A stretch of 64,000 bases of DNA from assembly GCA_016742095.1 (NCBI GenBank), contig JACVCJ010000009.1:1-64000 (forward strand). Reading direction: 5' to 3'. The translations under genes were made by a program, and so were the position numbers. Source of the DNA: Bacteroidia bacterium. GTDB taxonomy: Bacteria; Bacteroidota; Bacteroidia; CAIKAF01. The notes under the pieces were generated by a model. It saw only the letters and a list, made by a program, of their open reading frames with translations. It was not told the DNA's origin and did not search any database. Positions 24,119 through 32,936 of this stretch are shown here, one piece after another (the first letter of the stretch is position 1; the number at the start of each line of letters is the position of its first letter).

Positions 24119-25159
24119 TTAGCGGCGGTTACCGATGTAATTGGTGAGTTCGGTCACGCTGCTTTCAAAGTCGAACGTAGGATAGATCACAAAGTAGTTC
24201 TGACGGTCGATGCAGTAATCGTAGCAGTATTTGGCCACGTCCAGCTTACCGCTTTCAAAGCTGAGCAGGTCGCACAGTTCCTTGATCTGTGCAGAGGAGA
24301 ACCAGTTGGTGCGGGTCTGCTGCTTAATAGTGTTCACACGGCTGTCGTCGAAGCTCTGACGGGTAACGGTGCTCTTGAACTGAGAGAACGTGCCGGGGTC
24401 CATGGCCATCATCTGGTTATTGGGCCAGTTGGGATTATTGTTATTCCAGTTCGGATTGTTCGGGTTGTTGGGATTGTTGTTCCAGTTCGGATTCTGGTTA
24501 TTCCAGTTGGGGTTCTGGTTGTTCCAGTTGGGATTGTTGTTGTTCCAGTTCGGGTTCGTATTATTCCAGTTCGGATTGGTGTTCCAGTTGTTGTTTCCGA
24601 AGCTGTAATCCAGTCCGAAGAAAGGGTTCCAGTTCTGTCCGAAGTTATACATACTTCCGTTCCCGGCGGGGTTGTACATCCCGTTCCACATCTGGTTCCA
24701 CAGGTCGCTGTAGTTCCCGCTGCCCATCGGCATGTTCAGGGGAACGGTATTCAGCAGGTACATTCCCTGCATAGAGAAATAATCCACGATGTAGCGCATG
24801 TTGTTCTGCAGGTTCAGCGTGGTGCGGTAGGTAAGCACGCCGTTGCGCATAATGGTTACAAAATTGCTGGCGCCGGGCTGCAGGTCAAAAAAGCGGAAAC
24901 GACCGCTGTTGGTGGTAATGCTCTGGTTGTTCACGGTAACGGTGAACACGCCGGGTTCGGGGATACGGATAAAAACTTCGGCATAACCGGGCATGTAGTT
25001 GTAGTTCCACACATAGTTCATGGCACCGCCGGTAGCGCTGCGGTTATTCTTGGTCACGGGGGCGGAGTTCGGGAGCAGGGTCCCGATCTGTCCGGGATTC
25101 TGGGCAAACACGGGGCTGGCGGCGGCCAGAATGATAAGTAGTGTAAAGAAACGTTTCAT
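24119..25159 (-). CDS. DUF4476 exported protein with Asn-Pro-Trp-rich tandem repeats
   Basis: A 346-residue exported protein. Residues 1-19 are a signal peptide (LLIILAAASPVFAQ). About 45-130 is a beta-rich domain (GYAEVFIRIPEPGVFTVTVN). About 190-250 is a low-complexity region of heptads like NPNWNNQ. About 258-343 is DUF4476 (FDDSRVNTIKQQ, FSSAQIKELCDLLSFESGKL, AKYCYDYCIDRQNYFVIYPT). The DUF4476 function is unknown; it occurs in many Bacteroidota exported proteins. The repeat probably forms a flexible spacer. A -7 element lies 21 bases upstream. Confidence 0.88.
   Translation of the reverse strand: MKRFFTLLIILAAASPVFAQNPGQIGTLLPNSAPVTKNNRSATGGAMNYVWNYNYMPGYAEVFIRIPEPGVFTVTVNNQSITTNSGRFRFFDLQPGASNFVTIMRNGVLTYRTTLNLQNNMRYIVDYFSMQGMYLLNTVPLNMPMGSGNYSDLWNQMWNGMYNPAGNGSMYNFGQNWNPFFGLDYSFGNNNWNTNPNWNNTNPNWNNNNPNWNNQNPNWNNQNPNWNNNPNNPNNPNWNNNNPNWPNNQMMAMDPGTFSQFKSTVTRQSFDDSRVNTIKQQTRTNWFSSAQIKELCDLLSFESGKLDVAKYCYDYCIDRQNYFVIYPTFDFESSVTELTNYIGNRR
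24421..24597 (-). repeat. Tandem 21-bp repeats encoding NPNWNN heptads
   Basis: About seven imperfect in-frame 21-bp copies (consensus gttccagttsggattntt on the plus strand) encode N-P-N-W-N-N-x. The copy number may vary between strains by slippage. It lies inside an open frame and is not a CRISPR. Confidence 0.85.
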
Positions 25160-25180
25160 ATGCTATAATTTATAAGGTTT

Positions 25181-25188
25181 CAAATGTA
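25181..25188 (-). promoter_or_regulatory. -7 promoter element TACATTTG for the DUF4476 gene
   Basis: A perfect TAnnTTTG on the minus strand, 21 bases before ATG 25159; TTTG lies 23 bases further upstream (25215-25212). Confidence 0.6.
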
Positions 25189-25375
25189 AGAGCAATTTGT
25201 CTAAACCTGTACAAAGGCAATGCCTGTTTTTTCCACAACCCGGTCACAAAGTGGTATTTGGCTAAAAATTAACAAGTAAGGGCCTTCAAACGTCAACACT
25301 AAAATAACATAAATTGCTGACAGACAAAATAATACACAACCAAATACTCAGCTTGCATACTAAAAAGATTCCTTG

Positions 25376-25383
25376 TACCTTCG
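25376..25383 (+). promoter_or_regulatory. -7 promoter element (TACCTTCG variant) for the SDR gene
   Basis: One mismatch to TAnnTTTG, with TTG ending 20 bases upstream at 25355 and ATG 34 bases downstream. The track start TTG 25373 overlaps this element and is rejected as the start. Confidence 0.5.
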
Positions 25384-25417
25384 TTACAGAAACACATTAC
25401 AAATCAAGATACGCACT

Positions 25418-26308
25418 ATGAATATGTACACACAACCGATGTTACCCGAAGGTTCTTTCCGCAATAAAACGGCCATTGTTACCGGGGGCGGTACCGGACT
25501 GGGCAAATCGATGACCCGTTATTTCCTGCAGCTGGGCGCCAATGTGGTGATCACCTCACGTAAGATCGACGTGCTGAAGGAGACCGCCGCCGAACTGGAA
25601 GCCGAAACGGGAGGCAAAGTACTGCCGGTAGCCTGTGACGTACGTAACTACGAAGAGGTGGAAGCCATGCTGAAGACCACCATCGATACATTCGGCGGGG
25701 TAGACATACTGGTGAACAATGCCGCCGGTAACTTTATTTCACCTACCGAACGCCTCAGCAACCGCGCATTCGATACCATTATCGACATTGTGCTGAAAGG
25801 TACCTACAACTGCACGCTGGCCGTGGGTAAATACTGGATATCCGGGAAAAAACAGGGCAATATGCTCAATATAACCACTACCTACGCCTTTACCGGTTCG
25901 GGCTACGTGGTACCCAGCGCCGCGGCCAAAGGCGGTGTGCTGGCCATTACGCGTTCACTGGGCGTGGAATGGGCCAAGTACGGCATCCGGGTAAACGCCA
26001 TCGCACCGGGGCCCTTCCCTACCAAAGGTGCCTGGGACCGCCTGTTTCCTAAACAGTTTGCCGAAATGATCAAACCCGATATGCGTGTGCCGCTCAAACG
26101 CGTGGGCGAACACCAGGAACTGGCCAACCTGGCCGCGTACCTCGTAAGTGATTACAGCGCCTATGTAACGGGCGAAGTGGTGACCATCGACGGTGGCGAA
26201 TGGCTCAACGGCGCCGGGGAATTCAACTGGCTCGATATGATGACCACACCCGAGATGTGGGACCAGATCGAAGCCGCCATCCGCTCCAATTCAAAACCGA
26301 AGGAATAA
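25418..26308 (+). CDS. Short-chain dehydrogenase, 2,4-dienoyl-CoA-reductase-like
   Basis: A 296-residue NAD(P)-dependent SDR. GGGTGLGKSMTRYF is the Rossmann nucleotide-binding motif, NNAAGNFISPTERLS follows, and NITTTYAFTGSGYVVPSAAA precedes a lysine in AAAKGG. The Tyr and Lys are 15 residues apart, as in mitochondrial DECR1, instead of the classical YxxxK. WAKYGIRVNAIAPGP then TKGAWDRL also match DECR-type enzymes. It should reduce 2,4-dienoyl-CoA intermediates during unsaturated fatty acid degradation. The track ORF begins at a TTG in the promoter; ATG 25418 is used. No other beta-oxidation gene is nearby. Confidence 0.85.
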   Translation: MNMYTQPMLPEGSFRNKTAIVTGGGTGLGKSMTRYFLQLGANVVITSRKIDVLKETAAELEAETGGKVLPVACDVRNYEEVEAMLKTTIDTFGGVDILVNNAAGNFISPTERLSNRAFDTIIDIVLKGTYNCTLAVGKYWISGKKQGNMLNITTTYAFTGSGYVVPSAAAKGGVLAITRSLGVEWAKYGIRVNAIAPGPFPTKGAWDRLFPKQFAEMIKPDMRVPLKRVGEHQELANLAAYLVSDYSAYVTGEVVTIDGGEWLNGAGEFNWLDMMTTPEMWDQIEAAIRSNSKPKE

Positions 26309-26347
26309 GGCGTCTGCCGCAGCATACGGTGCTTTGCCGGATTTAAT

Positions 26348-26355
26348 TACCTTTG
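26348..26355 (+). promoter_or_regulatory. -7 promoter element TACCTTTG for the COG2509-type gene
   Basis: A perfect TAnnTTTG ending four bases before the GTG start at 26360, predicting a leaderless transcript. Confidence 0.65.
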
Positions 26356-26359
26356 CGCC

Positions 26360-27922
26360 GTGCCGAAGATCGTACAGATACAGCTGGAACCCGAAAAAGC
26401 CTTTGATCCTGTGGCCCAGGCCCAGGCCCTGCGCAGTTCGGGCATTGCGTTCCGCCATTTCGAAGTGACGAAGCGCAGCATCGACGCGCGCGGCGGAAAA
26501 GTACGCTACCAGCTGGCCATTACCTGTTATACCGAAGGCGAGAACCCGGGAACGGAAACGTACGAACCCATTCAGAACGCGGTGGGCAATGCCCCGGAAG
26601 TGCTTATTGTGGGCGCCGGACCCGCCGGGTATTTTGCGGCCATGGAATGCATTGCGCTCGGCCTCAAACCCATTGTACTGGAACGCGGCAAACCCGTCCG
26701 CGAACGCCGCCGCGACCTGGCACAGCTTACGCGCAGCCACATCGTAAACCCCGAAAGTAACTACTGCTTCGGCGAAGGCGGTGCGGGCACCTACAGCGAC
26801 GGCAAACTGTATACCCGTTCCGACAAACGCGGCGACATCCGCAAGGTGCTCGATACCTTTTGTTTTTTCGGCGCTGATGCCGATATACGCGTCAATGCAC
26901 GTCCGCACATCGGTACCAATAAACTGCCGGGCATCATGGAAGCGATGCGGGCCTTTATACTGGCCAGCGGCGGCGAGATCCGCTTCGATACCCGGGTCAC
27001 GGACCTTATCCTCAGCGATAACGTACTGCTGGGCGTGAAAACCGAAAAGAACGAAAGCCTGCGCGGCATCGGGGTGATCCTGGCCACGGGGCATTCAGCC
27101 GACGATATTTACCGCCTGCTGCGTTCCCGCAATATTTACACCGAACCCAAGGCCTTTGCGCTGGGCGTGCGCGCCGAACATCCGCAGGGCCTCATCGACA
27201 GCATACAGTACAAACGTGCCGAACGCGGCGAATTCCTGCCCCCGGCCTATTACAGCCTGGTTACACAGGTGCAGGGCAAGGGCGTGTATTCCTTCTGCAT
27301 GTGCCCGGGCGGTATCATTGCGCCCTGTACCACACAGGAAGGCATGATCGTTACCAATGGCTGGAGCCCCAGCAAGCGTAACAATCCCTTTGCCAATTCG
27401 GGCATCGTTACCGAAATTACACCGGAGGACGCCCGCGACTGGGAGGAATATCCCGGCGATCCGCTGGCACTGCTGCATTACCGTGCACAGGTAGAAAGCG
27501 CTGCCTGTGCCGTTGCCGGCCATACACAGGCCGCTCCCGCACAGACCATTCCCGACTTTATCAAAGGCAAACTGTCCGCGGTTCTGCCTGAATGTTCCTA
27601 CACACCGGGCATCGTATCCGCCGACCTGCGCACTGTGCTTCCACAGGCTGTGGCGCAACGCCTGCAGAAAGGCTTCAGCGATTTCGGCAAAAAAATGCAC
27701 GGTTACGTAACGTCCGAAGCCGTACTGGTAGCGCCGGAAAGCCGTACCAGTTCGCCCGTGCGCATCCCGCGTGACCCGCATACGCTGATGCACGTACAAA
27801 CGGCCGGACTCTTCCCCTGTGCCGAAGGAGCGGGTTATGCCGGCGGCATCGTGTCCGCGGCCATCGACGGGTACCGCTGTGCACGCGCCGTAGCGGTATA
27901 TGCCGGTATACTTAAAGATTAA
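26360..27922 (+). CDS. FAD-dependent oxidoreductase, COG2509-type
   Basis: A 520-residue flavoprotein with GTG start. Residues 1-75 are a small alpha/beta N-terminal domain seen in this family (RHFEVTKRSIDARGG). VLIVGAGPAGYFAAMECIAL (82-101) is the FAD-binding dinucleotide fold, then VLERGKPVRERRRD and the signature NYCFGEGGAGTYSDGKLYTR. CPGGIIAPCTTQEGM and the C-terminal FPCAEGAGYAGGIVSAAIDG complete the pattern. The family is described as an uncharacterised FAD dehydrogenase, so substrate is unknown. The stop overlaps the 3' end of the convergent glycosyltransferase by four bases. Confidence 0.85.
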   Translation: MPKIVQIQLEPEKAFDPVAQAQALRSSGIAFRHFEVTKRSIDARGGKVRYQLAITCYTEGENPGTETYEPIQNAVGNAPEVLIVGAGPAGYFAAMECIALGLKPIVLERGKPVRERRRDLAQLTRSHIVNPESNYCFGEGGAGTYSDGKLYTRSDKRGDIRKVLDTFCFFGADADIRVNARPHIGTNKLPGIMEAMRAFILASGGEIRFDTRVTDLILSDNVLLGVKTEKNESLRGIGVILATGHSADDIYRLLRSRNIYTEPKAFALGVRAEHPQGLIDSIQYKRAERGEFLPPAYYSLVTQVQGKGVYSFCMCPGGIIAPCTTQEGMIVTNGWSPSKRNNPFANSGIVTEITPEDARDWEEYPGDPLALLHYRAQVESAACAVAGHTQAAPAQTIPDFIKGKLSAVLPECSYTPGIVSADLRTVLPQAVAQRLQKGFSDFGKKMHGYVTSEAVLVAPESRTSSPVRIPRDPHTLMHVQTAGLFPCAEGAGYAGGIVSAAIDGYRCARAVAVYAGILKD

Positions 27923-29100
27923 TTTGCGCTCAGTAACTGCTGCAGTACGCGGGTATGCGTATGCCAGCTGAAATGCTCCTCCACAAAGAGACGGGCCCGC
28001 TGTCCCATTTCGCGGGTGCGGGCGGGATCGTTGAGTAAAGACAGGATGTGTGCTGCCAGTTCTTCTGCCGTATCTCCCACGCATACGCAGCTTTCCGGGG
28101 CACGGATGCCATCGTTCGCATTGGAAGTGGTTATTACCGGCAGTCCGCAGGCCATGGCTTCCAGTACTTTGTTCTGCTGACCCGTATTGATGCGCATGGG
28201 AGCCACCATGATGCGGGCCGATTGGTAATAGGGCACCGTATCGGGCACACTGGCATGTAGCTCTACATTTTTAACAGCGCTCAGTTCCTGTACACGGGTA
28301 TCGGGATTGCTGCCCACCAGCCGCAGGGACGGATATACGTTCTTTTGATGCAGCAGGGGCAATATCTCACGCACAAGCCATACACAGGCTTCTATATTGG
28401 GCTTGTAGCCCAGGTTTCCGACAAAAAGCAGGTCACATTCCGGGGCTTTTCCCGAAGGACAAAAACGTTCCAGGTCGATCCCGTTCGAAACGATCTGTAC
28501 CTGTTCTTTCTCCGCAAAAGGCAGTGTATCGCGGTCCCGCCCCGAAATAATGCAGCTGCGGGTAAACTCCTTCTGCACGGCGGCTTCATACCGCAGCAGA
28601 CGTTTATATTCCGAACGCCAGAAGATACGGTCGGGGAAACCTTCCGTCTGCAGGCGCAGGTACACGTTGTGGCTCATACAGTCCATAAAGTCGAGCACCG
28701 TAGTACGATTGCCCGCGGCTTTGCGGTAAGGGGCCATCCGTACCAGCTGAAAAAATACGGCATCGGGATCAGTGCGCTGCACGAAGGCCTCTAATTTCGT
28801 ATATGCTTCAGAGTTCCGGTAATACGCCACCTGGAAAGGCAGTCCGGAGAAAAGGGCGCGACAGGCCGACCATAAAACGGACAGCGATGAAAGCTGCACC
28901 ACCTGTACTTCGCGCACCAGGGCCGAAAGTGTGGCAAATTCCGTCTGCGGAACGGGTTCATCGCTCACACAGAACACATATACGTCGTTCTCTTCTGCCA
29001 GTACGCGTATCTGTTCCCAGGCCCTGAGTTTATCGCCTTTATCGGCAGGCAAAGGAAACCGGGGTAATACCAGCAGTATTTTTTGCGACGTTTTTACCAC
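27919..29100 (-). CDS. Glycosyltransferase family 4 protein (first of pair)
   Basis: A 393-residue retaining glycosyltransferase of GT-B fold. The N-terminus ILLVLPRFPLPADKGDKLRA is the acceptor-side motif common to this subgroup. The C-terminal Rossmann domain has DLLFVGNLGYKPNIEA, then ARIMVAPMRINTGQQNKVLE and AMACGLPVITTSNAN, the usual sugar-nucleotide-binding region with the conserved E. The donor and acceptor are unknown; surface polysaccharide or lipid glycosylation is inferred from the neighbouring GT4 and LptF/LptG genes. The start is GTG 29100. A -7 element overlaps the stop of the upstream GT4 gene. Confidence 0.9.
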   Translation of the reverse strand: MVKTSQKILLVLPRFPLPADKGDKLRAWEQIRVLAEENDVYVFCVSDEPVPQTEFATLSALVREVQVVQLSSLSVLWSACRALFSGLPFQVAYYRNSEAYTKLEAFVQRTDPDAVFFQLVRMAPYRKAAGNRTTVLDFMDCMSHNVYLRLQTEGFPDRIFWRSEYKRLLRYEAAVQKEFTRSCIISGRDRDTLPFAEKEQVQIVSNGIDLERFCPSGKAPECDLLFVGNLGYKPNIEACVWLVREILPLLHQKNVYPSLRLVGSNPDTRVQELSAVKNVELHASVPDTVPYYQSARIMVAPMRINTGQQNKVLEAMACGLPVITTSNANDGIRAPESCVCVGDTAEELAAHILSLLNDPARTREMGQRARLFVEEHFSWHTHTRVLQQLLSAN

Positions 29101-29104
29101 TTCG

Positions 29105-29112
29105 CAAACCTA
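29105..29112 (-). promoter_or_regulatory. -7 promoter element TAGGTTTG in the 12-base gap between two GT4 genes
   Basis: A perfect TAnnTTTG abutting the stop codon of the upstream GT4 gene and four bases before the GTG of the next. It would give the second glycosyltransferase its own leaderless transcript. Confidence 0.55.
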
Positions 29113-30348
29113 CTACTTTTTATCGAGGCGCACGATATCCGCTATGTATTCGCCCACACTTTTTGCCAGGGCTTCATGGGAGAACAATTCCTCCACCTGG
29201 CGGCGGCCGTTCTGCGAGAGTTTTTTCCAGTATTCCGGCGATTCAAGCCAGGCCCGGCACAAGGCCAGCAGTTCGGCCGTATTGCTGAACATCCCGAAAT
29301 GCACATCGGGTTCGGCAGGAATGCCCCGGATGGCTGCAGGTGTTGCCAGCACCGGGATCCCGGCGGCCCAGGCCTCGGGTATTTTCATGCGTATGCCGCT
29401 GCCCGAAAGCAGGGGCACCACCAGGGCATGTTTATCGGCCGTAAAGGCTCGGTAGTCCTCAATTTCGCCATAGTAAAACACGCCTTCCGTTTCAGGGAAC
29501 GCGTCCACATCAAAATGACGGCCCCCGGCATGGAATTCCACCAGGGGAAACTGCCGGCGCAGCTGCGGGAAGATATCTTTTACAAAAAAGGCCACGGCCT
29601 CGGTATTCGGCTGCCAGTCCATGGAACCTACATGAAACATGCGGAAGGGGCCATGGCCGGTATACTGTTCGTGCGGGGCTTCGTGCGATTGCAGGCGAAA
29701 CGATGGGTACACCACACGGGCCGGCACTTTAAGCGCGGCAAAGAACTGTGCGGTAGGTTCGGATACAGCCCATACATCGCGGAGCAGGTGCGCGGTCTTT
29801 TTCTCGAATTTCTGCAGACGCTTTGCCAGTATATGCAGGTAGCGTTTCTTAGGGCTGAAGCGGCTGTGACCCGCCAGCCGGAACCAGATCTCCGATTCAA
29901 TGTTGTGCGCACGGTACACCAGCGGCGCACGCGTCACCGATTTCAGGAAAGGTGCCTGGGCCAGGGCAAACAGTCCGTCGAGTATAATAATATCCGGAAC
30001 GAACTTTTCCGTAATGGCCTGCAGTTGTTTCTGCACAATACTTTTCTGCACCCGGATGATGTGATAGCTTTTGGTGCTGAAAAACAGGTTCAGCAGGGCA
30101 TCGCGCAGGTTCACACGGGTATCCACACGTATTTTCTCCAGGCTGAACGCCGGATCGTGCCATTCGGGGAACAGTGCCTCGGAACGTACGGGATGTTTCT
30201 CCGTATCGAAAAATACGGCCTGTACGGTACAACCGGCATCCAGTATGTTCTGGATCATTGCCCGGGAAGCTGCCGTACCTCCGTCCAGGTCCGGGAAAGG
30301 GACCTTATTGCCTATGAACAGTACCTTTATTTTCTCCATCTCCGCCAT
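29113..30348 (-). CDS. Glycosyltransferase family 4 protein (second of pair)
   Basis: A 411-residue GT-B-fold enzyme. IKVLFIGNKVPFPDLDGGTA is the N-terminal loop, VYRAHNIESEIWFRLA is a typical GT4 segment, MFHVGSMDWQPNTEAVAFFV begins the C-terminal domain, and LVVPLLSGSGIRMKIPEAWA with AAGIPVLATPAAIRGI is the donor-binding region. Start could be Met4 (30339); both overlap the LptF-like 3' end (22 or 13 bases), implying coupling. It resembles the neighbour but is clearly diverged from it. Substrate unknown. Confidence 0.9.
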   Translation of the reverse strand: MAEMEKIKVLFIGNKVPFPDLDGGTAASRAMIQNILDAGCTVQAVFFDTEKHPVRSEALFPEWHDPAFSLEKIRVDTRVNLRDALLNLFFSTKSYHIIRVQKSIVQKQLQAITEKFVPDIIILDGLFALAQAPFLKSVTRAPLVYRAHNIESEIWFRLAGHSRFSPKKRYLHILAKRLQKFEKKTAHLLRDVWAVSEPTAQFFAALKVPARVVYPSFRLQSHEAPHEQYTGHGPFRMFHVGSMDWQPNTEAVAFFVKDIFPQLRRQFPLVEFHAGGRHFDVDAFPETEGVFYYGEIEDYRAFTADKHALVVPLLSGSGIRMKIPEAWAAGIPVLATPAAIRGIPAEPDVHFGMFSNTAELLALCRAWLESPEYWKKLSQNGRRQVEELFSHEALAKSVGEYIADIVRLDKK

Positions 30349-31910
30349 AATAAAAATTTCTTACCCAGATCTTTATAGGTTTCGCGTTCGAATATTTTAC
30401 TATCGTTCGCGGCCATGTACGTCAGAAGCACGCCGAAGGGCAGCAACACCAGGGTACTGATCCACATGCCCCAGAAAGGCGTAAGCGTAAGCGATTTTGC
30501 CGCTTTTTCGCCGATGGTGCTGAGAAGGTAATAGGCAATAAAGATCAGGGTGGCGGAAACCAGCGGAAGGCCCAGACCGCCCCGTTTGATGATGGCGCCG
30601 AGCGGGGCCCCGATAAAAAAGAGCAGCACGCAGGCCACCGAGAGGGTGAATTTGCGGTGCCATTCGGTCTTATGGCGGGCCAGGTTTTCGTTACGGTATT
30701 TTATTTCGTTGGTATAGTCTTCGGCACGGGCGCGGTTACTGCGGGCCACGTTCAGGGCCAGGTCGTACATCTGTATCTGCATCTCGGGCTTCAGTTCTTC
30801 CATCCAGTCGTTTTTGCCGAATTCCCCGAAACTGATCAGCGGACGGGTACTGTCACTCTGTACCACCGGTACCTGGTAACGCGATTCCATCATGTTCTTC
30901 ATGTTGTTGTTCGGCAGGCCGGGCGTAAGCATGTTCAGGCTGCGGATATTGGCGCTGTCCTGCGCGGCAAAAGGATTTGACTGGGCCGAAGACGAACTTT
31001 TACGTCCGAAGAAATAGGTCTTGCGCATACTCACCGTATAGGCTTCGGAGCGCTGGCGGCCTTCATTACGGATATCGAACATGGCTTTGTCCAGCTGCGA
31101 AATGGTCATCATCTGGTAATGGTCCTTGTACAGGTTCTCGGACTCGCGGGAGAGCTTGAATTCCGACAGGTCGATCAGGATCACCTGGTCTTTGAAATAC
31201 TGCACGGCTTCGGGCAGGTTGGGATCGCGCTTGCCGAAAAAGCCCAGCTCGTCGTAGCTAACCCCGTTGTGCAGGGCCAGCAGCAGGTAACGGTCGTCGG
31301 AAGTGACCTCGATACGGCCCGATTCGGCCAGGGTCACGCGGCCGTTGCCTTTGCTGTAGTCCGAATGGTCGTAAATAATTACATCACCGAGCGACTTTTT
31401 ATCTTTCCCCACACGGTCCACCCGCACCACCAGGTCGGGAATGCCGTTGTAAAAAACGCCGGGCTGTATGTCCAGCGCAGGCCGCTGCTTCTGGATGTCC
31501 ATAATGAGAGAACGCGTTTTCAGGTTGGCCACGGGCAGTATATTGTTCGAAAAATAGAACGCCGCCAGGGCCGTGAAAAGCGAGAAGATAATGAGCGGCC
31601 GCATGAGACGGTACAGCGATACGCCGGCCGATTTTATGGCCACCAGTTCCAGGCTTTCGGCCATACTGCCCAGGGTCATGATGCTGCTGAGCAGGATAGC
31701 GATGGGCAGGGCCATAGGCACCAGGCTGGCCGAAGTGTACCACATCAGTTCCAGGATCACCGAAGTTTCGAGACCTTTACCCACCAGGTCGTCCACGTAT
31801 TTCCACACAAACTGCATCAGCAGCACGAACTCGGCGATGAAAAATGTGAGGATGAACGGCCCCAGGTACGACTTCAGCGTATAGCGGTGTATGCGTTTTA
31901 CTACACTCAT
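30327..31910 (-). CDS. LptF/LptG-family permease
   Basis: A 527-residue inner-membrane protein of the LptBFG ABC transporter that extracts lipopolysaccharide for transport to the outer membrane. The N-terminal YTLKSYLGPFILTFFIAEFV and FVWKYVDDLVGKG are typical of YjgP/YjgQ proteins; three or so membrane segments come first, then a large periplasmic domain (about 120-400), then C-terminal segments (FTLSVACVLLFFIGAPLGAI, IKRGGLGLPLVSA). The family is longer in Bacteroidota than in E. coli because of the periplasmic insert. Whether it is LptF or LptG cannot be told here. It heads a cluster with two GT4 genes. Confidence 0.9.
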   Translation of the reverse strand: MSVVKRIHRYTLKSYLGPFILTFFIAEFVLLMQFVWKYVDDLVGKGLETSVILELMWYTSASLVPMALPIAILLSSIMTLGSMAESLELVAIKSAGVSLYRLMRPLIIFSLFTALAAFYFSNNILPVANLKTRSLIMDIQKQRPALDIQPGVFYNGIPDLVVRVDRVGKDKKSLGDVIIYDHSDYSKGNGRVTLAESGRIEVTSDDRYLLLALHNGVSYDELGFFGKRDPNLPEAVQYFKDQVILIDLSEFKLSRESENLYKDHYQMMTISQLDKAMFDIRNEGRQRSEAYTVSMRKTYFFGRKSSSSAQSNPFAAQDSANIRSLNMLTPGLPNNNMKNMMESRYQVPVVQSDSTRPLISFGEFGKNDWMEELKPEMQIQMYDLALNVARSNRARAEDYTNEIKYRNENLARHKTEWHRKFTLSVACVLLFFIGAPLGAIIKRGGLGLPLVSATLIFIAYYLLSTIGEKAAKSLTLTPFWGMWISTLVLLPFGVLLTYMAANDSKIFERETYKDLGKKFLLWRRWRK

Positions 31911-31920
31911 AATCCGACCT

Positions 31921-31928
31921 CAAACCTA
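31921..31928 (-). promoter_or_regulatory. -7 promoter element TAGGTTTG for the LptF/LptG-GT4 cluster
   Basis: A perfect TAnnTTTG on the minus strand, ten bases before ATG 31910. Confidence 0.6.
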
Positions 31929-32055
31929 CGCAAAAAACGGGGTTTTATTGCAGCCGGCCGCGTTTATAATTTCGGGCAGGGGCTATCCCGTTAAAAAACA
32001 CAAAAAAACGTACAAACTGAAAATAAATCCGTTACAATAAGAAACACCTATACCT

Positions 32056-32889
32056 ATGCTCCTTCTTTTTTATCTGCTCCAGTGGTTCCAGGGTACGCCC
32101 GTGGAACTGGGTACTGCGCTTACCCAGAAAAAAGTTCAGGCCGAAGTGATGTCCAACAGCAGATCGGCCCATTACCAGAATCCCGTGCTGCTTACCCTGC
32201 GCAATACCAGCGGCGGCAGCCTGGAAGTGAATATCCCCGCCGGCACCCTTTTTACGCCGGAAGACACCACGCACCAGGGCTATATGAGCACCCGCAATAT
32301 GGTGGTACAGCTGGCCCCGGGCGAAAGTAAGTCCGTAGCCGTTTCGGCCATGTGCATCAACGCCCACCGCGGTTCCCCCTTTAATGAAGCCCGGTACAAA
32401 TATGCCGGCAAGGCCACGGGCAAACTGCTGCAGGTAGCCGAACTGGTGCGCGATATGGAGCTGTACGAGAGCGTGACCGGGCAACAGGCCGTATGGACCG
32501 TTTCGGACAATGAACCGCTGGAAGACGTTACGTCCTTTAATGAAGCCACGCGCAGCGGACTGGTAAACAAACTGGCGGCCATTACCGGCCGGCCCGTTCC
32601 TCCCCCGCCCGCCCCGGATGATTACGAACGGAACCTGCAGGTGAACCCGCGCATAAAGATCGGCGGCAATTACGATTTCCGCCTGTCGAGCACCAAAGCC
32701 ATCCATATTGCCATGTTCAACAGCCAGAACGTGGTGGTACGCGAACTGTACAATAACCCGGCGGAACCGCCCGGACAGAAGCACATCGATTTTTTCTTTG
32801 ATGCCGATATTTACCAGGACGAAGTGTATTATTTCCGCCTGCTGGCCGACGGTGTAATAAAATTAGAGACGGAAATGAGCAGAGATTAA
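32056..32889 (+). CDS. Hypothetical exported protein with C-terminal FlgD-like beta domain
   Basis: A 277-residue protein. The first ~13 residues are hydrophobic (MLLLFYLLQWFQG) and may be a short signal peptide. The middle contains a beta-rich segment (VLLTLRNTSGGSLEVNIPAG, VQLAPGESKSVAVSAMCIN) and a helical part. The last ~80 residues (GGNYDFRLSSTKAIHIAMFN, VVVRELYNN, DEVYYFRLLADG) resemble FlgD/Fn3-like sandwich domains. No enzyme motif was seen and I assign no family. It precedes rpsP by 47 bases; rpsP has its own -7 element in that gap. Confidence 0.7.
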   Translation: MLLLFYLLQWFQGTPVELGTALTQKKVQAEVMSNSRSAHYQNPVLLTLRNTSGGSLEVNIPAGTLFTPEDTTHQGYMSTRNMVVQLAPGESKSVAVSAMCINAHRGSPFNEARYKYAGKATGKLLQVAELVRDMELYESVTGQQAVWTVSDNEPLEDVTSFNEATRSGLVNKLAAITGRPVPPPPAPDDYERNLQVNPRIKIGGNYDFRLSSTKAIHIAMFNSQNVVVRELYNNPAEPPGQKHIDFFFDADIYQDEVYYFRLLADGVIKLETEMSRD

Positions 32890-32898
32890 AAAAATTCG

Positions 32899-32906
32899 TA
32901 TCTTTG
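32899..32906 (+). promoter_or_regulatory. -7 promoter element TATCTTTG for rpsP
   Basis: A perfect TAnnTTTG, 30 bases before the rpsP ATG, in a short A/T-rich leader. Confidence 0.7.
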
Positions 32907-32936
32907 CGGTCCTAAATTTTTTATAAATACATAATT

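Noticed and set aside
24421-24597. Short regular repeats considered as a CRISPR array
   Set aside because: Unit is 21 bases, contiguous, without spacers, and in frame within a coding region.
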